Source of the DNA: Betaproteobacteria bacterium
GTDB taxonomy: Bacteria > Pseudomonadota > Gammaproteobacteria > Burkholderiales > SG8-39
Direction: 5' to 3'
NCBI GenBank assembly: GCA_016234705.1
Contig: JACRAS010000088.1
Coordinates: 1-33,090 of the forward strand
Length of the DNA: 33,090 nt
Part shown: piece by piece, positions 1 through 9,928 of the stretch
Layout: the number at the start of each line of letters is the position of its first letter
How positions within the stretch are numbered: position 1 is the stretch's first letter
Translations under genes and position numbers: made by a program
The notes under the pieces: model-generated
Databases searched by the model: none
What the model saw: only the letters and a program-made list of their open reading frames with translations
Told to the model about the DNA's origin: nothing

Positions 1-1
1 G

Positions 2-1738
<1,737 letters not shown>

Positions 1739-1757
1739 AGAACTAGCCACACTGGAG

Positions 1758-1783
1758 AAAGGCCGCCGCGCGCGGCCTTTTTC
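1758..1783 (+). terminator. Rho-independent terminator of clpA
   Basis: A perfect 9-bp stem, AAAGGCCGC pairing with GCGGCCTTT, encloses a 5-nt loop and is followed by TTTTT. It starts 19 bp after the clpA stop codon. Confidence 0.85.
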
Positions 1784-1813
1784 TTGGCCCCCCGGGATTC
1801 GGCTCATGGCCCG

Positions 1814-1848
1814 ATAATCCGCGACCACCGACATAATCCGCGACCACC
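1814..1848. repeat. Short direct repeat, 16-bp unit twice with 19-bp period
   Basis: ATAATCCGCGACCACC occurs at 1814-1829 and again, identically, at 1833-1848. It sits between the clpA terminator and the fccA leader. It could be a pair of regulator half-sites for fccAB or the remnant of a mobile element end. The sequence does not decide between these. Confidence 0.6.
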
Positions 1849-1856
1849 ACTTGACA

Positions 1857-1870
1857 CCGACAAATGTCGG
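1857..1870. promoter_or_regulatory. Perfect dyad upstream of fccAB
   Basis: CCGACA-AA-TGTCGG is a perfect inverted repeat of 6-bp arms. It begins right after a TTGACA hexamer (1851-1856) about 75 bp before the fccA start. No good -10 box is found 16-18 bp after that hexamer, so the promoter assignment is weak. The dyad is a plausible operator. Confidence 0.35.
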
Positions 1871-1929
1871 GGGGAAACTGCAAAAAAGAAAACAAGAAAC
1901 GCAACACCACTCAAAGAGGAGATCCCCCG

Positions 1930-2238
1930 ATGAAAAAAACGCGCATTACCTTATTGACTGTTGCATTCATTGGCAGCGGCCTGGCGCTACCGGCAAGCGC
2001 CCAGGACGCCAGTCTCGGCCGCAATCTCGCCGCGTCCTGCGCGGGCTGCCACGGCACCGCCGGCAAGAGCGTTGCCGGAATACCGCCGGCCGCCGGGCAG
2101 CCGAAGGAAATCCTTATGCGCACGCTCAAGGATTTCAAAGACGGCAAGCGGCCGGCCACGATCATGCACCAGCTCGCCAAGGGCTACACCGATGAACAAC
2201 TCGAACTGATCGCCGCATACTTTGCGGCGCAGAAATAG
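1930..2238 (+). CDS. fccA: Monoheme cytochrome c subunit of flavocytochrome c sulfide dehydrogenase
   Basis: A small periplasmic class I cytochrome c that takes electrons from the flavoprotein FccB during sulfide oxidation. The 102-residue precursor has a Sec signal peptide (MKKTRI, then a hydrophobic stretch ending ALPASA at about residue 24) and one heme site CAGCH at 37-41. Met79 in the TIMHQL segment is the likely sixth heme ligand. ATG at 1930 is preferred over an upstream in-frame ATG at 1864 because GAGGAG lies 8 nt before it and the signal peptide begins there. It lies 9 bp ahead of fccB with a clear ribosome binding site between, so the two are co-transcribed. The single heme resembles the green sulfur bacterial type; the Allochromatium subunit is diheme. 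The function rests mostly on the partner gene. Confidence 0.85.
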   Translation: MKKTRITLLTVAFIGSGLALPASAQDASLGRNLAASCAGCHGTAGKSVAGIPPAAGQPKEILMRTLKDFKDGKRPATIMHQLAKGYTDEQLELIAAYFAAQK

Positions 2239-2247
2239 GAGGCCGCC

Positions 2248-3531
2248 ATGAACCAATTCACGCGGCGCGACTTCCTGAAACTGACGGCGGCCGGCGCATC
2301 GAGCGCGGCGTTTGCGGGATGCGCCACGGCGCCCGAAGCCAGGAAACCGGTGGGCCGAGTCATCGTCATCGGCGGCGGGTTCGGCGGCGCCACCTGCGCC
2401 AAGTACCTGCGCATGTGGTCGGGAGGGACGATCGAGGTGCTGCTGATCGAGCGCGACCCGATGTTCGTTTCCTGCCCGACCTCGAACCTCGTCATCGGCG
2501 GCAGCAAGACCATCGCTGATATCACGCACAGCCGCGATAAGCTGCGCAACTACGGCGTCCAGATCATCCGCGACAACGTCACCGCGATCGACGCGGCGAA
2601 AAAACGCGTGCGGCTGACGCGCATCGAAGATCTCCCCTACGACCGGTTGGTGATTGCTCCCGGCATAGATTTCATGTTCGAGAATGTTCCCGGCCTGAAC
2701 AATCCCGACGCGCAAAAGCGGATATTGCACGCCTGGAAAGCGGGCCCCGACACCGTCGCCCTGCGGCAGCAACTGGAAACCATGCGCGACGGCGGCGTAT
2801 ACCTCCTCGCCATCCCCAAGGCCCCCTACCGCTGCCCGCCCGGCCCCTACGAGCGCGCCTGCCAGGTAGCCTTCTATTTCAAGAAAGCGAAGCCGAAATC
2901 AAAGGTCTTGATCCTGGATTCCAACACGGACGTGGCCTCGAAGGGCCCGTTGTTCAAGGCCGCGTGGCGCGACTTGTATCCCGGCATGATCGAATACCGC
3001 CCCAATTCCGAAGTGAAGAACGTCGACGTGAAGGGCATGGCGGTCAAGACCGATTTCGACACCATTCGCGGCGACGTGATCAATGTCGTGCCGGATGCTC
3101 GCGCCGGCGATATCGCGCGCTCAGCCGGTCTCATCACCGCCAACAACCGCTGGTGCGGCGTGGACTGGCTGACCATGGAGTCGACCGCGGTCAAGGGCGT
3201 GCACGTGCTGGGTGATGCGACGCTTTCCGCCCCACTCATGCCGAAGTCCGGTCATATGGCCAACCAGCACGCCAAGATTGCGGCGGCCGCGATCGTCGAG
3301 CTCATGCACGGCCGGCAACCGAATCCGACGCCTCTGATCACGAATGCCTGCTACAGCTTCGTGTCGGACAAGGAGGTCATCCACGTCACATCGGTGCACA
3401 CCTATGATCCTAAGGACAGGGTGTTGAAGGTCGTTCCGGGATCGGGCGGCGTATCCCCGCAGCGGAACGAGATTGAGGGGGTCTACGGCTGGGGCTGGGC
3501 GCAGAATATCTGGGCGGATACGCTGGGCTAA
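2248..3531 (+). CDS. fccB: Flavocytochrome c sulfide dehydrogenase, flavoprotein subunit
   Basis: FAD enzyme that oxidises sulfide to polysulfide or sulfur in the periplasm and passes electrons to FccA. The 427-residue protein starts with a twin-arginine signal (RRDFLK at 6-11, then a hydrophobic stretch and AFAGCA), so it is exported folded with its cofactor. The dinucleotide-binding motif is VIGGGFGGATCAKYL around residues 40-54. Cys76 in FVSCPTSN corresponds to the cysteine that holds FAD covalently in Allochromatium FccB. Cys196 (YRCPPGPYERAC) and Cys368 (TNACYSF) have the spacing of the redox-active disulfide pair. The C-terminal sulfide-dehydrogenase flavin-binding domain is complete (GVYGWGWAQNIWADTLG end). 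Sulfide:quinone reductase is less likely because of the Tat signal and the cytochrome partner. Confidence 0.95.
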   Translation: MNQFTRRDFLKLTAAGASSAAFAGCATAPEARKPVGRVIVIGGGFGGATCAKYLRMWSGGTIEVLLIERDPMFVSCPTSNLVIGGSKTIADITHSRDKLRNYGVQIIRDNVTAIDAAKKRVRLTRIEDLPYDRLVIAPGIDFMFENVPGLNNPDAQKRILHAWKAGPDTVALRQQLETMRDGGVYLLAIPKAPYRCPPGPYERACQVAFYFKKAKPKSKVLILDSNTDVASKGPLFKAAWRDLYPGMIEYRPNSEVKNVDVKGMAVKTDFDTIRGDVINVVPDARAGDIARSAGLITANNRWCGVDWLTMESTAVKGVHVLGDATLSAPLMPKSGHMANQHAKIAAAAIVELMHGRQPNPTPLITNACYSFVSDKEVIHVTSVHTYDPKDRVLKVVPGSGGVSPQRNEIEGVYGWGWAQNIWADTLG

Positions 3532-3617
3532 AGCCGAGAACTTAGGAAGGCTCGGAACAGGGAAAGGGCCGGTTCCCGCCCTTCCCCTGTTTCCTCCAAC
3601 CCGCGCTGAAGCAAAAC

Positions 3618-3642
3618 GCCCGCATCGAGCGGGCTCTTTTTT
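3618..3642. terminator. Bidirectional terminator between fccB and dut
   Basis: The stem GCCCGC / GCGGGC has a 5-nt loop and is followed by TC and six T on the plus strand. A run of A on its left side gives a T-tract for transcripts from the other direction. It lies between the converging ends of fccB and dut. A longer imperfect inverted repeat of 13-nt arms (ACAGGGAAAGGGC against GCCCTTCCCCTGT) precedes it at about 3555-3590. Confidence 0.75.
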
Positions 3643-3654
3643 AGCGCTGACCGG

Positions 3655-4104
3655 TCAGGCTTTGCCGGTGCTGCCAAAACCACCACCGCCGCGCTCGCTC
3701 TCGGCGAAGTCCTCGACTACGTTGAGCTTCACCTGCAGCACCGGTACCACCACAAGCTGGGCGATGCGCTCCATCGGCTTGAGGGTAAACGCGCCGGCGC
3801 CGCGATTCCACAGCGAGACGAATATCTGCCCCTGGTAGTCCGAGTCGATCAGACCGACCAGATTCCCGAGCACGATGCCGTGCTTGTGCCCCAACCCGGA
3901 GCGCGGCAAAACCATGGCCGCCAGCCCCGGGTCGGTGAGATGGATGGCAATGCCGCTGGGAACGAGCTCGGTCGCGCCGGGCTTGAGTTCTATCGGCTGG
4001 TCGATGCAGGCGCGCAGGTCCAGACCGGCGGCGCCGGCAGTGGCGTAGTGCGGCAGATTGTGCTTGAGGCGCGGATCGAGAATCTTGACGTCGAGTTTGT
4101 GCAT
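3655..4104 (-). CDS. dut: dUTP diphosphatase (dUTPase)
   Basis: Hydrolyses dUTP to dUMP and pyrophosphate in the cytoplasm, keeping uracil out of DNA and supplying dUMP for thymidylate synthesis. All five trimeric-dUTPase motifs are present in order: [29 protein letters not shown] with the catalytic aspartate, [10 protein letters not shown], and the C-terminal glycine-rich arm [12 protein letters not shown]. The 149 residues match the bacterial family length. The start MHKLDVKIL at 4104 matches other Dut proteins; an in-frame ATG 15 codons upstream would add a non-conserved extension. It follows coaBC on the same strand, the usual coaBC-dut order in proteobacteria, with an 87-bp gap. Confidence 0.95.
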   Translation of the reverse strand: MHKLDVKILDPRLKHNLPHYATAGAAGLDLRACIDQPIELKPGATELVPSGIAIHLTDPGLAAMVLPRSGLGHKHGIVLGNLVGLIDSDYQGQIFVSLWNRGAGAFTLKPMERIAQLVVVPVLQVKLNVVEDFAESERGGGGFGSTGKA

Positions 4105-4191
4105 GTCTGGTGAATTGAATTGATGGTCAGGGACGCAAAGCACAAACACACGAGGCGGTCCCTGGCGCCTTGGCGACTACATGCAGTCTTG

Positions 4192-5382
4192 CTATTTCTT
4201 CGGCAGCAGCTTGGCGATGTGGGCGATGAGCGCTCGCGCGAGCACGATCTTGGGCGCGCGCGGAAGTTCGTGCTTGCCCGCATCGTCGAACAGGATCAAC
4301 TGATTGTCGTCGGCGCCGAAGGCGTGCTGGGCGAGATTGGCGGCGAGCAGCGGTACTTTCTTGCGCCGGCGTTTGGCGTCGGCGTAGGCTTCCAGATTCT
4401 CCGTCTCGGCGGCGAAGCCGACGCAGAACGGCGGCCTCCTGCGCGCGGCCACGGTGCCGAGGATGTCCGGATTGGGCTGCAGTTCCAGCATCATCTCGCC
4501 GGTTCCCTTCTTCAGCTTGTGTCCCTTCGCTTCCTTGGGCCGGTAATCGGCGACCGCGGCGACACTGATGAACACGTCGGCCTTGGCCACTCGCGCCATG
4601 ACCGCGTCATGCATCTCCTGCGCGCTGGAAACGTCGATGCGCTCCAGGCCCCGCGGCGGCGCCAAGGCGGTCGGTCCGCTCAGCAGCGTGACCGTGGCGC
4701 CCGCGTCGCGCGCCGCGCGCGCCACCGCATAGCCCATTTTCCCGGAGCGGGTATTGGTGATTCCGCGCACTGTGTCGATCGGCTCGAGTGTCGGCCCGGC
4801 CGTGACCAGCACGCGCTTGCCGGCGAGCAGTTTCGGCTGGAACGAGGCATCGATCTCCTCGAAAATTTCCACCGCCTCGAGCATGCGCCCCATGCCGACT
4901 TCGCCGCAGGCCTGGTCGCCGCTCGCGGGCCCGAGGATGGCAATGCCATCGGCGCGCAACTGCGCGAGGTTGCGCTGCGTCGCCGGATTGCCCCACATCT
5001 GCAGGTTCATCGCCGGCGCCGCCAGCAGCGGGCACTCGCGCGCCAGGCACAGAGTGGAGAGCAGGTCATCGCAAAGACCCAGCGCAAGCTTGGCGAGGAA
5101 ATCGGCGCTGGCCGGGGCGATGACGATGGCGTCGCAGCCGCGCGACAATTCGATGTGGGCCATGTTGTTGGGCACGCTCGCGTCCCACAGGTCCGTGTGC
5201 ACCGGATTGCCTGAAAGCGCCTGCATGGTTACCGGCGTAATGAAGCGGCAGGCCGCCTCGGTCATCACCACCCGCACTTCCGCGCCCGCCTGCGCAAGCA
5301 ATCGGGTCAACTCGGCCGCTTTGTAGGCGGCGATCCCGCCGGAGAGCCCCAGCAGGATGCGCTTGCCTTTGATATCGGTCAT
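4192..5382 (-). CDS. coaBC: Bifunctional phosphopantothenoylcysteine decarboxylase / phosphopantothenate-cysteine ligase
   Basis: Catalyses two consecutive steps of coenzyme A synthesis: CTP-dependent coupling of cysteine to 4'-phosphopantothenate (CoaB half) and FMN-dependent decarboxylation (CoaC half). The N-terminal flavoprotein half begins KRILLGLSGGIAAYKA and carries the catalytic histidine in NNMAHIELSRG and the PAMN motif (APAMNLQMW). The C-terminal CoaB half starts near residue 190 with KRVLVTAGPTLEPIDTVR and the NTRSGKMG motif. At 396 residues it is full length. It is divergent from radC across 62 bp and upstream of dut on the same strand. Confidence 0.96.
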   Translation of the reverse strand: MTDIKGKRILLGLSGGIAAYKAAELTRLLAQAGAEVRVVMTEAACRFITPVTMQALSGNPVHTDLWDASVPNNMAHIELSRGCDAIVIAPASADFLAKLALGLCDDLLSTLCLARECPLLAAPAMNLQMWGNPATQRNLAQLRADGIAILGPASGDQACGEVGMGRMLEAVEIFEEIDASFQPKLLAGKRVLVTAGPTLEPIDTVRGITNTRSGKMGYAVARAARDAGATVTLLSGPTALAPPRGLERIDVSSAQEMHDAVMARVAKADVFISVAAVADYRPKEAKGHKLKKGTGEMMLELQPNPDILGTVAARRRPPFCVGFAAETENLEAYADAKRRRKKVPLLAANLAQHAFGADDNQLILFDDAGKHELPRAPKIVLARALIAHIAKLLPKK

Positions 5383-5444
5383 CGAAATCGGCGACTAGGC
5401 GTTAAATAGGAGTATTTATTTTACGCCAATTGAGAGGGTAGTAA

Positions 5445-6119
5445 ATGGCCATCACCGACTGGCCCGAGCTGGAGCGGCCGAGAGAAAAGTTGCTGCAACT
5501 GGGGCCGGCGAGCTTGTCCGACGCCGAGTTGCTGGCGATTTTTCTTCGTACCGGCGCGCGCGGCAAGAGCGCGGTCGACCTGGCGCGTGACCTACTCGTC
5601 CGTTGTGGCGGCCTCGGCGCCTTGTTCGCCGCCAAGCGCGTCGAACTGGCCAGCCTGCCGGGCCTGGGCGACGCCAAATTTTCTCAATTGCAGGCGGTGC
5701 TGGAACTGGCCCGCCGCGCGCTTGCCGAAACGCTGCGATCGAGCGACGCTCTCGGCTCCCCCGGGGCCGTGCGCGACTTTCTGCGCCTTACGCTGGCTAA
5801 CCGCGATCGCGAGGTCTTCCTCGCCGTAATGCTGGACGCCCAGAACCGGGTGCTCGCCTGCGAGGAGTTATTCCACGGCACACTTACCCAGACCAGCGTC
5901 TATCCGCGCGAGGTGGTCAAGTGCGCTCTGGGGCGCAATGCGGCCGCTGTAATCTTCGCCCACAACCATCCCTCGGGCGTAGCCGAACCCAGCCATGCCG
6001 ATCAGGTACTGACACAATCGCTCAAGCAGGCTCTGGCCCTGGTGGACATCAAGGTCCTGGATCATTTCATCGTGGCAGGCAACTCGGCGCTTTCCTTCGC
6101 CGAACGCGGGTTGATTTGA
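5445..6119 (+). CDS. radC: RadC family JAB1/MPN-domain protein
   Basis: The 224-residue protein has the normal RadC architecture. An N-terminal helix-hairpin-helix region (about residues 20-95, including [14 protein letters not shown]) precedes a JAMM metalloprotease-like domain with HNHPSG at 173-178 and the downstream aspartate in EPSHADQ (D186). The start [17 protein letters not shown] is typical, with GAGAGGG 6 nt before ATG. Historically linked to DNA repair, but its true role is unsettled. The intergenic space toward coaBC holds an imperfect AT-rich inverted repeat at about 5398-5427 that could serve both divergent promoters. The gene next to rpmB-rpmG is the usual proteobacterial order. 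Confidence 0.93.
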   Translation: MAITDWPELERPREKLLQLGPASLSDAELLAIFLRTGARGKSAVDLARDLLVRCGGLGALFAAKRVELASLPGLGDAKFSQLQAVLELARRALAETLRSSDALGSPGAVRDFLRLTLANRDREVFLAVMLDAQNRVLACEELFHGTLTQTSVYPREVVKCALGRNAAAVIFAHNHPSGVAEPSHADQVLTQSLKQALALVDIKVLDHFIVAGNSALSFAERGLI

Positions 6120-6274
6120 ATTCGGTTTATTTCGCGGCCGCGGCGCGCGCAGAGGCATGTTTGATTCGGCCATGGCCGGAGAAATTCCCGCGCTGAATTC
6201 CGAATCGCTTGCGAAACAGTCGTTTTAAGCATGCCCCGCGCGCTGCACACCTCTGCGCCCTACAGAATTCCTGC

Positions 6275-6304
6275 TTGAAATTCCGCGGGATAGTAGCGTA
6301 TAAT
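6275..6304 (+). promoter_or_regulatory. Sigma-70 promoter of rpmB-rpmG
   Basis: TTGAAA at 6275-6280 and a consensus TATAAT at 6299-6304 are separated by 18 bp, ending 29 bp before the rpmB start. Strength close to consensus suits a ribosomal protein operon. The rest of the 214-bp radC-rpmB gap shows no gene. Confidence 0.8.
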
Positions 6305-6333
6305 TCGCCCTTTTCCGAATCCGGAGTAGCACC

Positions 6334-6567
6334 ATGGCACGTGTATGCCAAGTAACCGGCAAGAAGCCAATGGCTGGACACAACGTGTCGCACGCCAACA
6401 ACAGGACAAATCGCCGCTTTCTGCCCAATTTGCACTATCGCCGTTTCTGGGTCGAGAGCGAAAACCGCTGGATCAGCCTGCGCGTGTCCGCCAACGGGCT
6501 GCGCACCATCGACAAGAAAGGCATAGATGCGGTTCTGAAAGAACTGCGCGCTAAAGGGGAGATTTAG
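6334..6567 (+). CDS. rpmB: 50S ribosomal protein L28
   Basis: Large-subunit ribosomal protein. The 77 residues match the family throughout: [20 protein letters not shown] at the start, then [32 protein letters not shown] and an LRAKGEI end. It has only one cysteine in the N-terminal block, so it is the zinc-independent form. It is followed after 2 bp by rpmG, the standard rpmB-rpmG operon. Confidence 0.98.
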   Translation: MARVCQVTGKKPMAGHNVSHANNRTNRRFLPNLHYRRFWVESENRWISLRVSANGLRTIDKKGIDAVLKELRAKGEI

Positions 6568-6569
6568 TC

Positions 6570-6725
6570 ATGCGCGATAAGATCAAACTGGAATCGACCG
6601 CCGGCACCGGCCACTTTTACACCACGACCAAGAACAAGCGCACCATGCCGGACAAGATGGAAATCATCAAATTCGATCCCAAGGTGCGCAGGCATGTGAT
6701 CTATAAAGAGACCAAGCTGAAGTAA
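6570..6725 (+). CDS. rpmG: 50S ribosomal protein L33
   Basis: Small basic large-subunit protein of 51 residues, starting [20 protein letters not shown] and ending [14 protein letters not shown]. It contains no cysteine, so it is the zinc-independent paralogue type. The ribosome binding site AGGGGAG lies inside the last codons of rpmB. A strong terminator begins 18 bp after the stop codon. Confidence 0.97.
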   Translation: MRDKIKLESTAGTGHFYTTTKNKRTMPDKMEIIKFDPKVRRHVIYKETKLK

Positions 6726-6742
6726 CCGAACCGGGGTTCCAA

Positions 6743-6776
6743 TGAAACAGGCCACTCATGCGGCCTGTTTCATTTT
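6743..6776 (+). terminator. Rho-independent terminator of rpmB-rpmG
   Basis: An 11-bp perfect stem, TGAAACAGGCC with GGCCTGTTTCA, encloses an 8-nt loop and is followed by TTTT. The tail overlaps the stop codon of the converging desaturase gene. Confidence 0.85.
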
Positions 6777-7950
6777 AGGCATAGCAGCGCAGCCTGATAG
6801 AGAACTCCTCCAGTTGCCGGATACCGCTCGCCTCGGCGCGGCGGCACCAATCCTGCAACTGCTTCAGCAGTTGCTCGCGCGAGGCGTTGGAACGCTCCCA
6901 CAGCGCCGCCAGTTCCCGCCGCATGGAATAGACCGTCCACAGTTTCTCGCTCTTGGCCAGGGCCTCGGCCAGCCTGGCGCGCTCCTCGCGGCACAATTGC
7001 TTCTCGTCGCGATTGAGCCAGCGCTTCAGGCCCCTAAGCAATCGCGCGTCCTGGGGCGCAAAGCGGCGCAGTACGCGCAATTCCTCGGCGTAGGTGTGCT
7101 TGAGCGACTTGGCGTATTTCGCCAACACGTCATAGCGGTAGGTGATCACGGCCTGCAGCGTATCCAGATCGGCCACCGGCTTCGCCTGGGTGAATCGCGG
7201 CCTGGGCGCGACCTTCTTGACTTCGGCCAACCCCAGCAGGTCGAGGATACGGATATACATCCAGCCGATGTCGAACTCATACCATCTGTTGGAGAGCTTG
7301 GCCGATGAGCCGAAGGCATGGTGGTTGTTGTGCAACTCCTCCCCGCCGATCAGTACGCCCAGGGGGAAAATATTGGTGCTGGCGTCGGCGCTGGACCAAT
7401 TGCGGTAACCCCAGTAGTGGCCGATGCCGTTGATCACGCCCGCCGCCCAGAACGGGATCCAGACAATCTGTACCGCCAGCATCAGCAGGCCCGGCACGAT
7501 GCCGAACAGGGTGACGTTGACGAGGCCCATCACGACCACGCCAACCTTGGCAGGGCTGCCATAGACATTGCGCTCGAGCCAGTCGTCCGGCGTTCCGTGG
7601 CCGTAACGGTCCAGAGTCTGCTTGTCGTGGGCTTCCTTGACGTAGAGAAACACCCCGCCCCAGAGCACGCGGTTGATGCCCAAAATCTGCGGGCTGTGCG
7701 GATCGTCCGCGGTCTCGCATTTGGCGTGGTGCTTGCGATGGACGGCCGCCCACTCCTTGGTCACCATGCCGGTGGTCATGCATAGCCAGAGACGGAAGAA
7801 ATGGCTGGCGAGCGGGTGCAGGTCCAGGGCGCGGTGCGCCTGGTGGCGGTGCAGGTAAATGGTTACGGCAGCGACACTGACATGGGTCATGACCAGGGTT
7901 ACGCTGACCAAGCCCCACCAGGGTAACTCCAACGCCCCCGAAAAAAACAT
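6775..7950 (-). CDS. Membrane fatty acid desaturase (delta-9 acyl-CoA/lipid type)
   Basis: Diiron membrane enzyme that introduces a double bond into acyl chains, adjusting membrane fluidity. The three histidine boxes are in place: HRHQAH at 34-39, HRKHH at 71-75 and HNNHH at 207-211. Hydrophobic segments flank them at about 10-33, 50-62, 95-105 and 138-176. ATG at 7950 is chosen because GGAG lies 5 nt before it; TTG at 7953 is the alternative. Beyond about residue 260 there is a charged helical tail of about 130 residues (ending SIRLRCYA) outside the desaturase domain. From memory similar tails occur in other proteobacterial desaturases and resemble the end of ISL3-type transposases, which I could not test. 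Substrate position is inferred from family. Confidence 0.9.
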   Translation of the reverse strand: MFFSGALELPWWGLVSVTLVMTHVSVAAVTIYLHRHQAHRALDLHPLASHFFRLWLCMTTGMVTKEWAAVHRKHHAKCETADDPHSPQILGINRVLWGGVFLYVKEAHDKQTLDRYGHGTPDDWLERNVYGSPAKVGVVVMGLVNVTLFGIVPGLLMLAVQIVWIPFWAAGVINGIGHYWGYRNWSSADASTNIFPLGVLIGGEELHNNHHAFGSSAKLSNRWYEFDIGWMYIRILDLLGLAEVKKVAPRPRFTQAKPVADLDTLQAVITYRYDVLAKYAKSLKHTYAEELRVLRRFAPQDARLLRGLKRWLNRDEKQLCREERARLAEALAKSEKLWTVYSMRRELAALWERSNASREQLLKQLQDWCRRAEASGIRQLEEFSIRLRCYA

Positions 7951-8011
7951 CAAATCTCCATCAAATTCTCAACCCGGTCCGGAATTCTACGTCAATTACC
8001 GCAAACGGCAA

Positions 8012-8035
8012 CGGGTATTCAGTCGGGTATTCAGT
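8012..8035. repeat. Tandem 12-bp duplication at the mscS stop codon
   Basis: CGGGTATTCAGT occurs twice back to back (8012-8023, 8024-8035). On the minus strand it carries the MscS stop codon. Because 12 bp is four codons, a second in-frame stop follows the first. Confidence 0.7.
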
Positions 8036-9317
8036 CAATTCTGCGGGAAACACCGCTCGTGCCGGGCAAAACCCGCACTTCCCGCTGCGGATACGGGATC
8101 TCGATGCCGGCTTCCTGAAAAGCGCGCCAGATAGCGAGGTTGAGCTCCGAGCGGAGGTTGAGCATGCCGCTCTCGGGATCGTCGATCCAGACCCCCAGCT
8201 CGAGTTCGATGCCGCTATCGGCAAAGCGCGCCAGGAACGCCTTCGCCGGCGGGTCGGCGAGTACGCGCGGGTGCTTCACCGCCGCCTCCTCCATCAGCCG
8301 CATGGCACGCTCCGGATCGCTCTTGTAGCCGACCTGGACCTGGATCGCCAGCCGGATCTGCCGGTTTGAATACGAATGGTTCTGCACCGTCGTGGTGATC
8401 AGCATCTCGTTGGGGATGATCGCTTCGCGCCCGTCGAAGGCGCGCACCACCACGTAGCGCGTGGTGATGTCTTTTACTTCGCCATAGAAGTTGTCCGCCG
8501 TGATCAAGTCGCCGATGCGGATCGAGCGGTCGAGCAGGATGATGAAACCGCTGACGTAGTTGCTGGCGATTTTCTGCAGGCCGAAACCCAGGCCCACGCC
8601 GATGGCGCCGCCGAACACCGACAACACCGTGAGGTCGATTCCCACCAGCGGCAGTACCATGAGCACGGCAACGAGGACCAGCAGCGACCTGGCCAGGCGC
8701 GCGAACACCACGCGCAGGTTGGAGTGCAGCGATTCCGCGCGCATCAGCCGCGCCTCGATGGCGCCGGAGAGCCACAGCGCCGCAAGCAGGGTGATCACGA
8801 CCCAGAACAATCCCTGCAACACCAGCCACAGCGTGAGCTTCTGCTTGCCCAGGTGAAAAACGATTTCGTCGAGGTAATCGATCACTTCCGGCAGCAGGCC
8901 GGAGACGTGCAGCATCAGCCCCCCCCACACGAGAACCGCGATGGTTCTCTCGAAGGTGCGCACGATGCTGCCCCGCGCGAACACGTGGCGCAGCAAATAG
9001 AAGAAAAAGCGCACCAGCAGTAGCGACACGAGCAGCGGCACGAACAGCCGCAGCAGGTCGACCTCGATCCGGTGCTTGAGCAGGCCGATGCTCGCGACGA
9101 GCGGGATCAACGCGACGGCGGGGAACAGGATGCGCCTCAAGCCGCCGACGCCGAACTTCCAGATGCCGTCGGCCTCGACGCGGGCGAGACGCAGCACCCG
9201 GCCGGCGGCCCAGGCAAGCACGAAGCAGGACAGCAGGATCGCGATCTGCCATGCGGCCTCGGGGTCGTGCAGATCGATCCAGGCCTTTTGCAGCAGGTTA
9301 CTGAAGGGTTCTTTCAT
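8031..9317 (-). CDS. MscS family mechanosensitive ion channel
   Basis: Inner-membrane channel expected to open under membrane tension and release solutes on hypo-osmotic shock. The 428-residue protein has several N-terminal membrane helices (about residues 20-40, 60-80, 90-110, 128-145, 160-185). The pore-lining helix follows (GIDLTVLSVFGGAIGVGLGF then GLQKIASNYVSGF), leading into the beta domain (RSIRIGDLI, FYGEVKDI, IIPNEMLITTTVQN). The C-terminal alpha/beta cage ends IEIPYPQREVRVLP. It is longer than E. coli MscS (286 aa) because of extra N-terminal helices. Its ATG overlaps the stop of the upstream nuclease gene in an ATGA, so the two are translationally coupled. Confidence 0.92.
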   Translation of the reverse strand: MKEPFSNLLQKAWIDLHDPEAAWQIAILLSCFVLAWAAGRVLRLARVEADGIWKFGVGGLRRILFPAVALIPLVASIGLLKHRIEVDLLRLFVPLLVSLLLVRFFFYLLRHVFARGSIVRTFERTIAVLVWGGLMLHVSGLLPEVIDYLDEIVFHLGKQKLTLWLVLQGLFWVVITLLAALWLSGAIEARLMRAESLHSNLRVVFARLARSLLVLVAVLMVLPLVGIDLTVLSVFGGAIGVGLGFGLQKIASNYVSGFIILLDRSIRIGDLITADNFYGEVKDITTRYVVVRAFDGREAIIPNEMLITTTVQNHSYSNRQIRLAIQVQVGYKSDPERAMRLMEEAAVKHPRVLADPPAKAFLARFADSGIELELGVWIDDPESGMLNLRSELNLAIWRAFQEAGIEIPYPQREVRVLPGTSGVSRRID

Positions 9318-9928
9318 TGCGCAGCGTAAGGCAGGGCATCGGCAAAGTGCCGTCTCCAGTTGGCGGCGTAGGCGTTCGCGACATCAGGGTTGTGGCGCAG
9401 GATCAGCACGTTTTCGGCGTTCTTGTTCTGCGCGGCGTAGGTCCAATTGTAGCTCCCGGTAACGACCGCCGCATCCGCCGTGCCGGCGTCGATGACCATC
9501 ACCTTGTTGTGCGCGCTCTGGTAGCGCAGCTCCAGCATCACCGGGATGCCCGCCTGTACCAGGTCGGGGATGCGGCTGGCTTCGCCGCTGAAGGTCTGCT
9601 CGCGGTCCGCCATGACCTGCACATCCACGCCGCGCCTCTTGGCTGCCATCAATGCGTTCGCCAGCGTGCGGCTGGTGAAGCTGAAGGACTGCACCAGAAT
9701 CTGATGCTTTGCCCGGCGTATGCCGTCGATGATCATGCCTTCCGCATTGTCCCAGGGCGTAAACGCCACTTGCACCGTGCCACGCGCCGGCATCGCCGGC
9801 GGCGTTCGGCTGCCCGGCAATGCCGGCGGCGTTTGCGCGTACGCCAACGCCTCCGCTGCCTGCGCCGGAATCTGCGCCGCCGCCGCGCAAGCGCACAGCA
9901 AGCCAAGCGCGAGCAGCAGCCGTCTCAT
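9314..9928 (-). CDS. Exported phospholipase D-like nuclease, single HKD motif
   Basis: The 204-residue protein begins with a signal peptide (MRRLLLALGLLCACAAAAQ, cleavage near 18-25), then a proline-rich linker. A PLD-fold domain follows with one HKD motif, HNKVMVID, and the GSYNWT segment after it. One HKD per chain is the state of the Nuc-type bacterial endonucleases, which act as homodimers with both histidines at the interface. A periplasmic or secreted phosphodiesterase, probably nuclease, is inferred; phospholipase activity cannot be excluded. It overlaps rsmB upstream and mscS downstream by 4 nt (ATGA each time). Confidence 0.85.
   Translation of the reverse strand: MRRLLLALGLLCACAAAAQIPAQAAEALAYAQTPPALPGSRTPPAMPARGTVQVAFTPWDNAEGMIIDGIRRAKHQILVQSFSFTSRTLANALMAAKRRGVDVQVMADREQTFSGEASRIPDLVQAGIPVMLELRYQSAHNKVMVIDAGTADAAVVTGSYNWTYAAQNKNAENVLILRHNPDVANAYAANWRRHFADALPYAAQ

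Noticed and set aside
6775..7170. Desaturase C-terminal tail as a transposase fragment
   Set aside because: The frame is continuous with the desaturase and, from memory, similar tails occur in other desaturases; no inverted ends or second transposase part are present.
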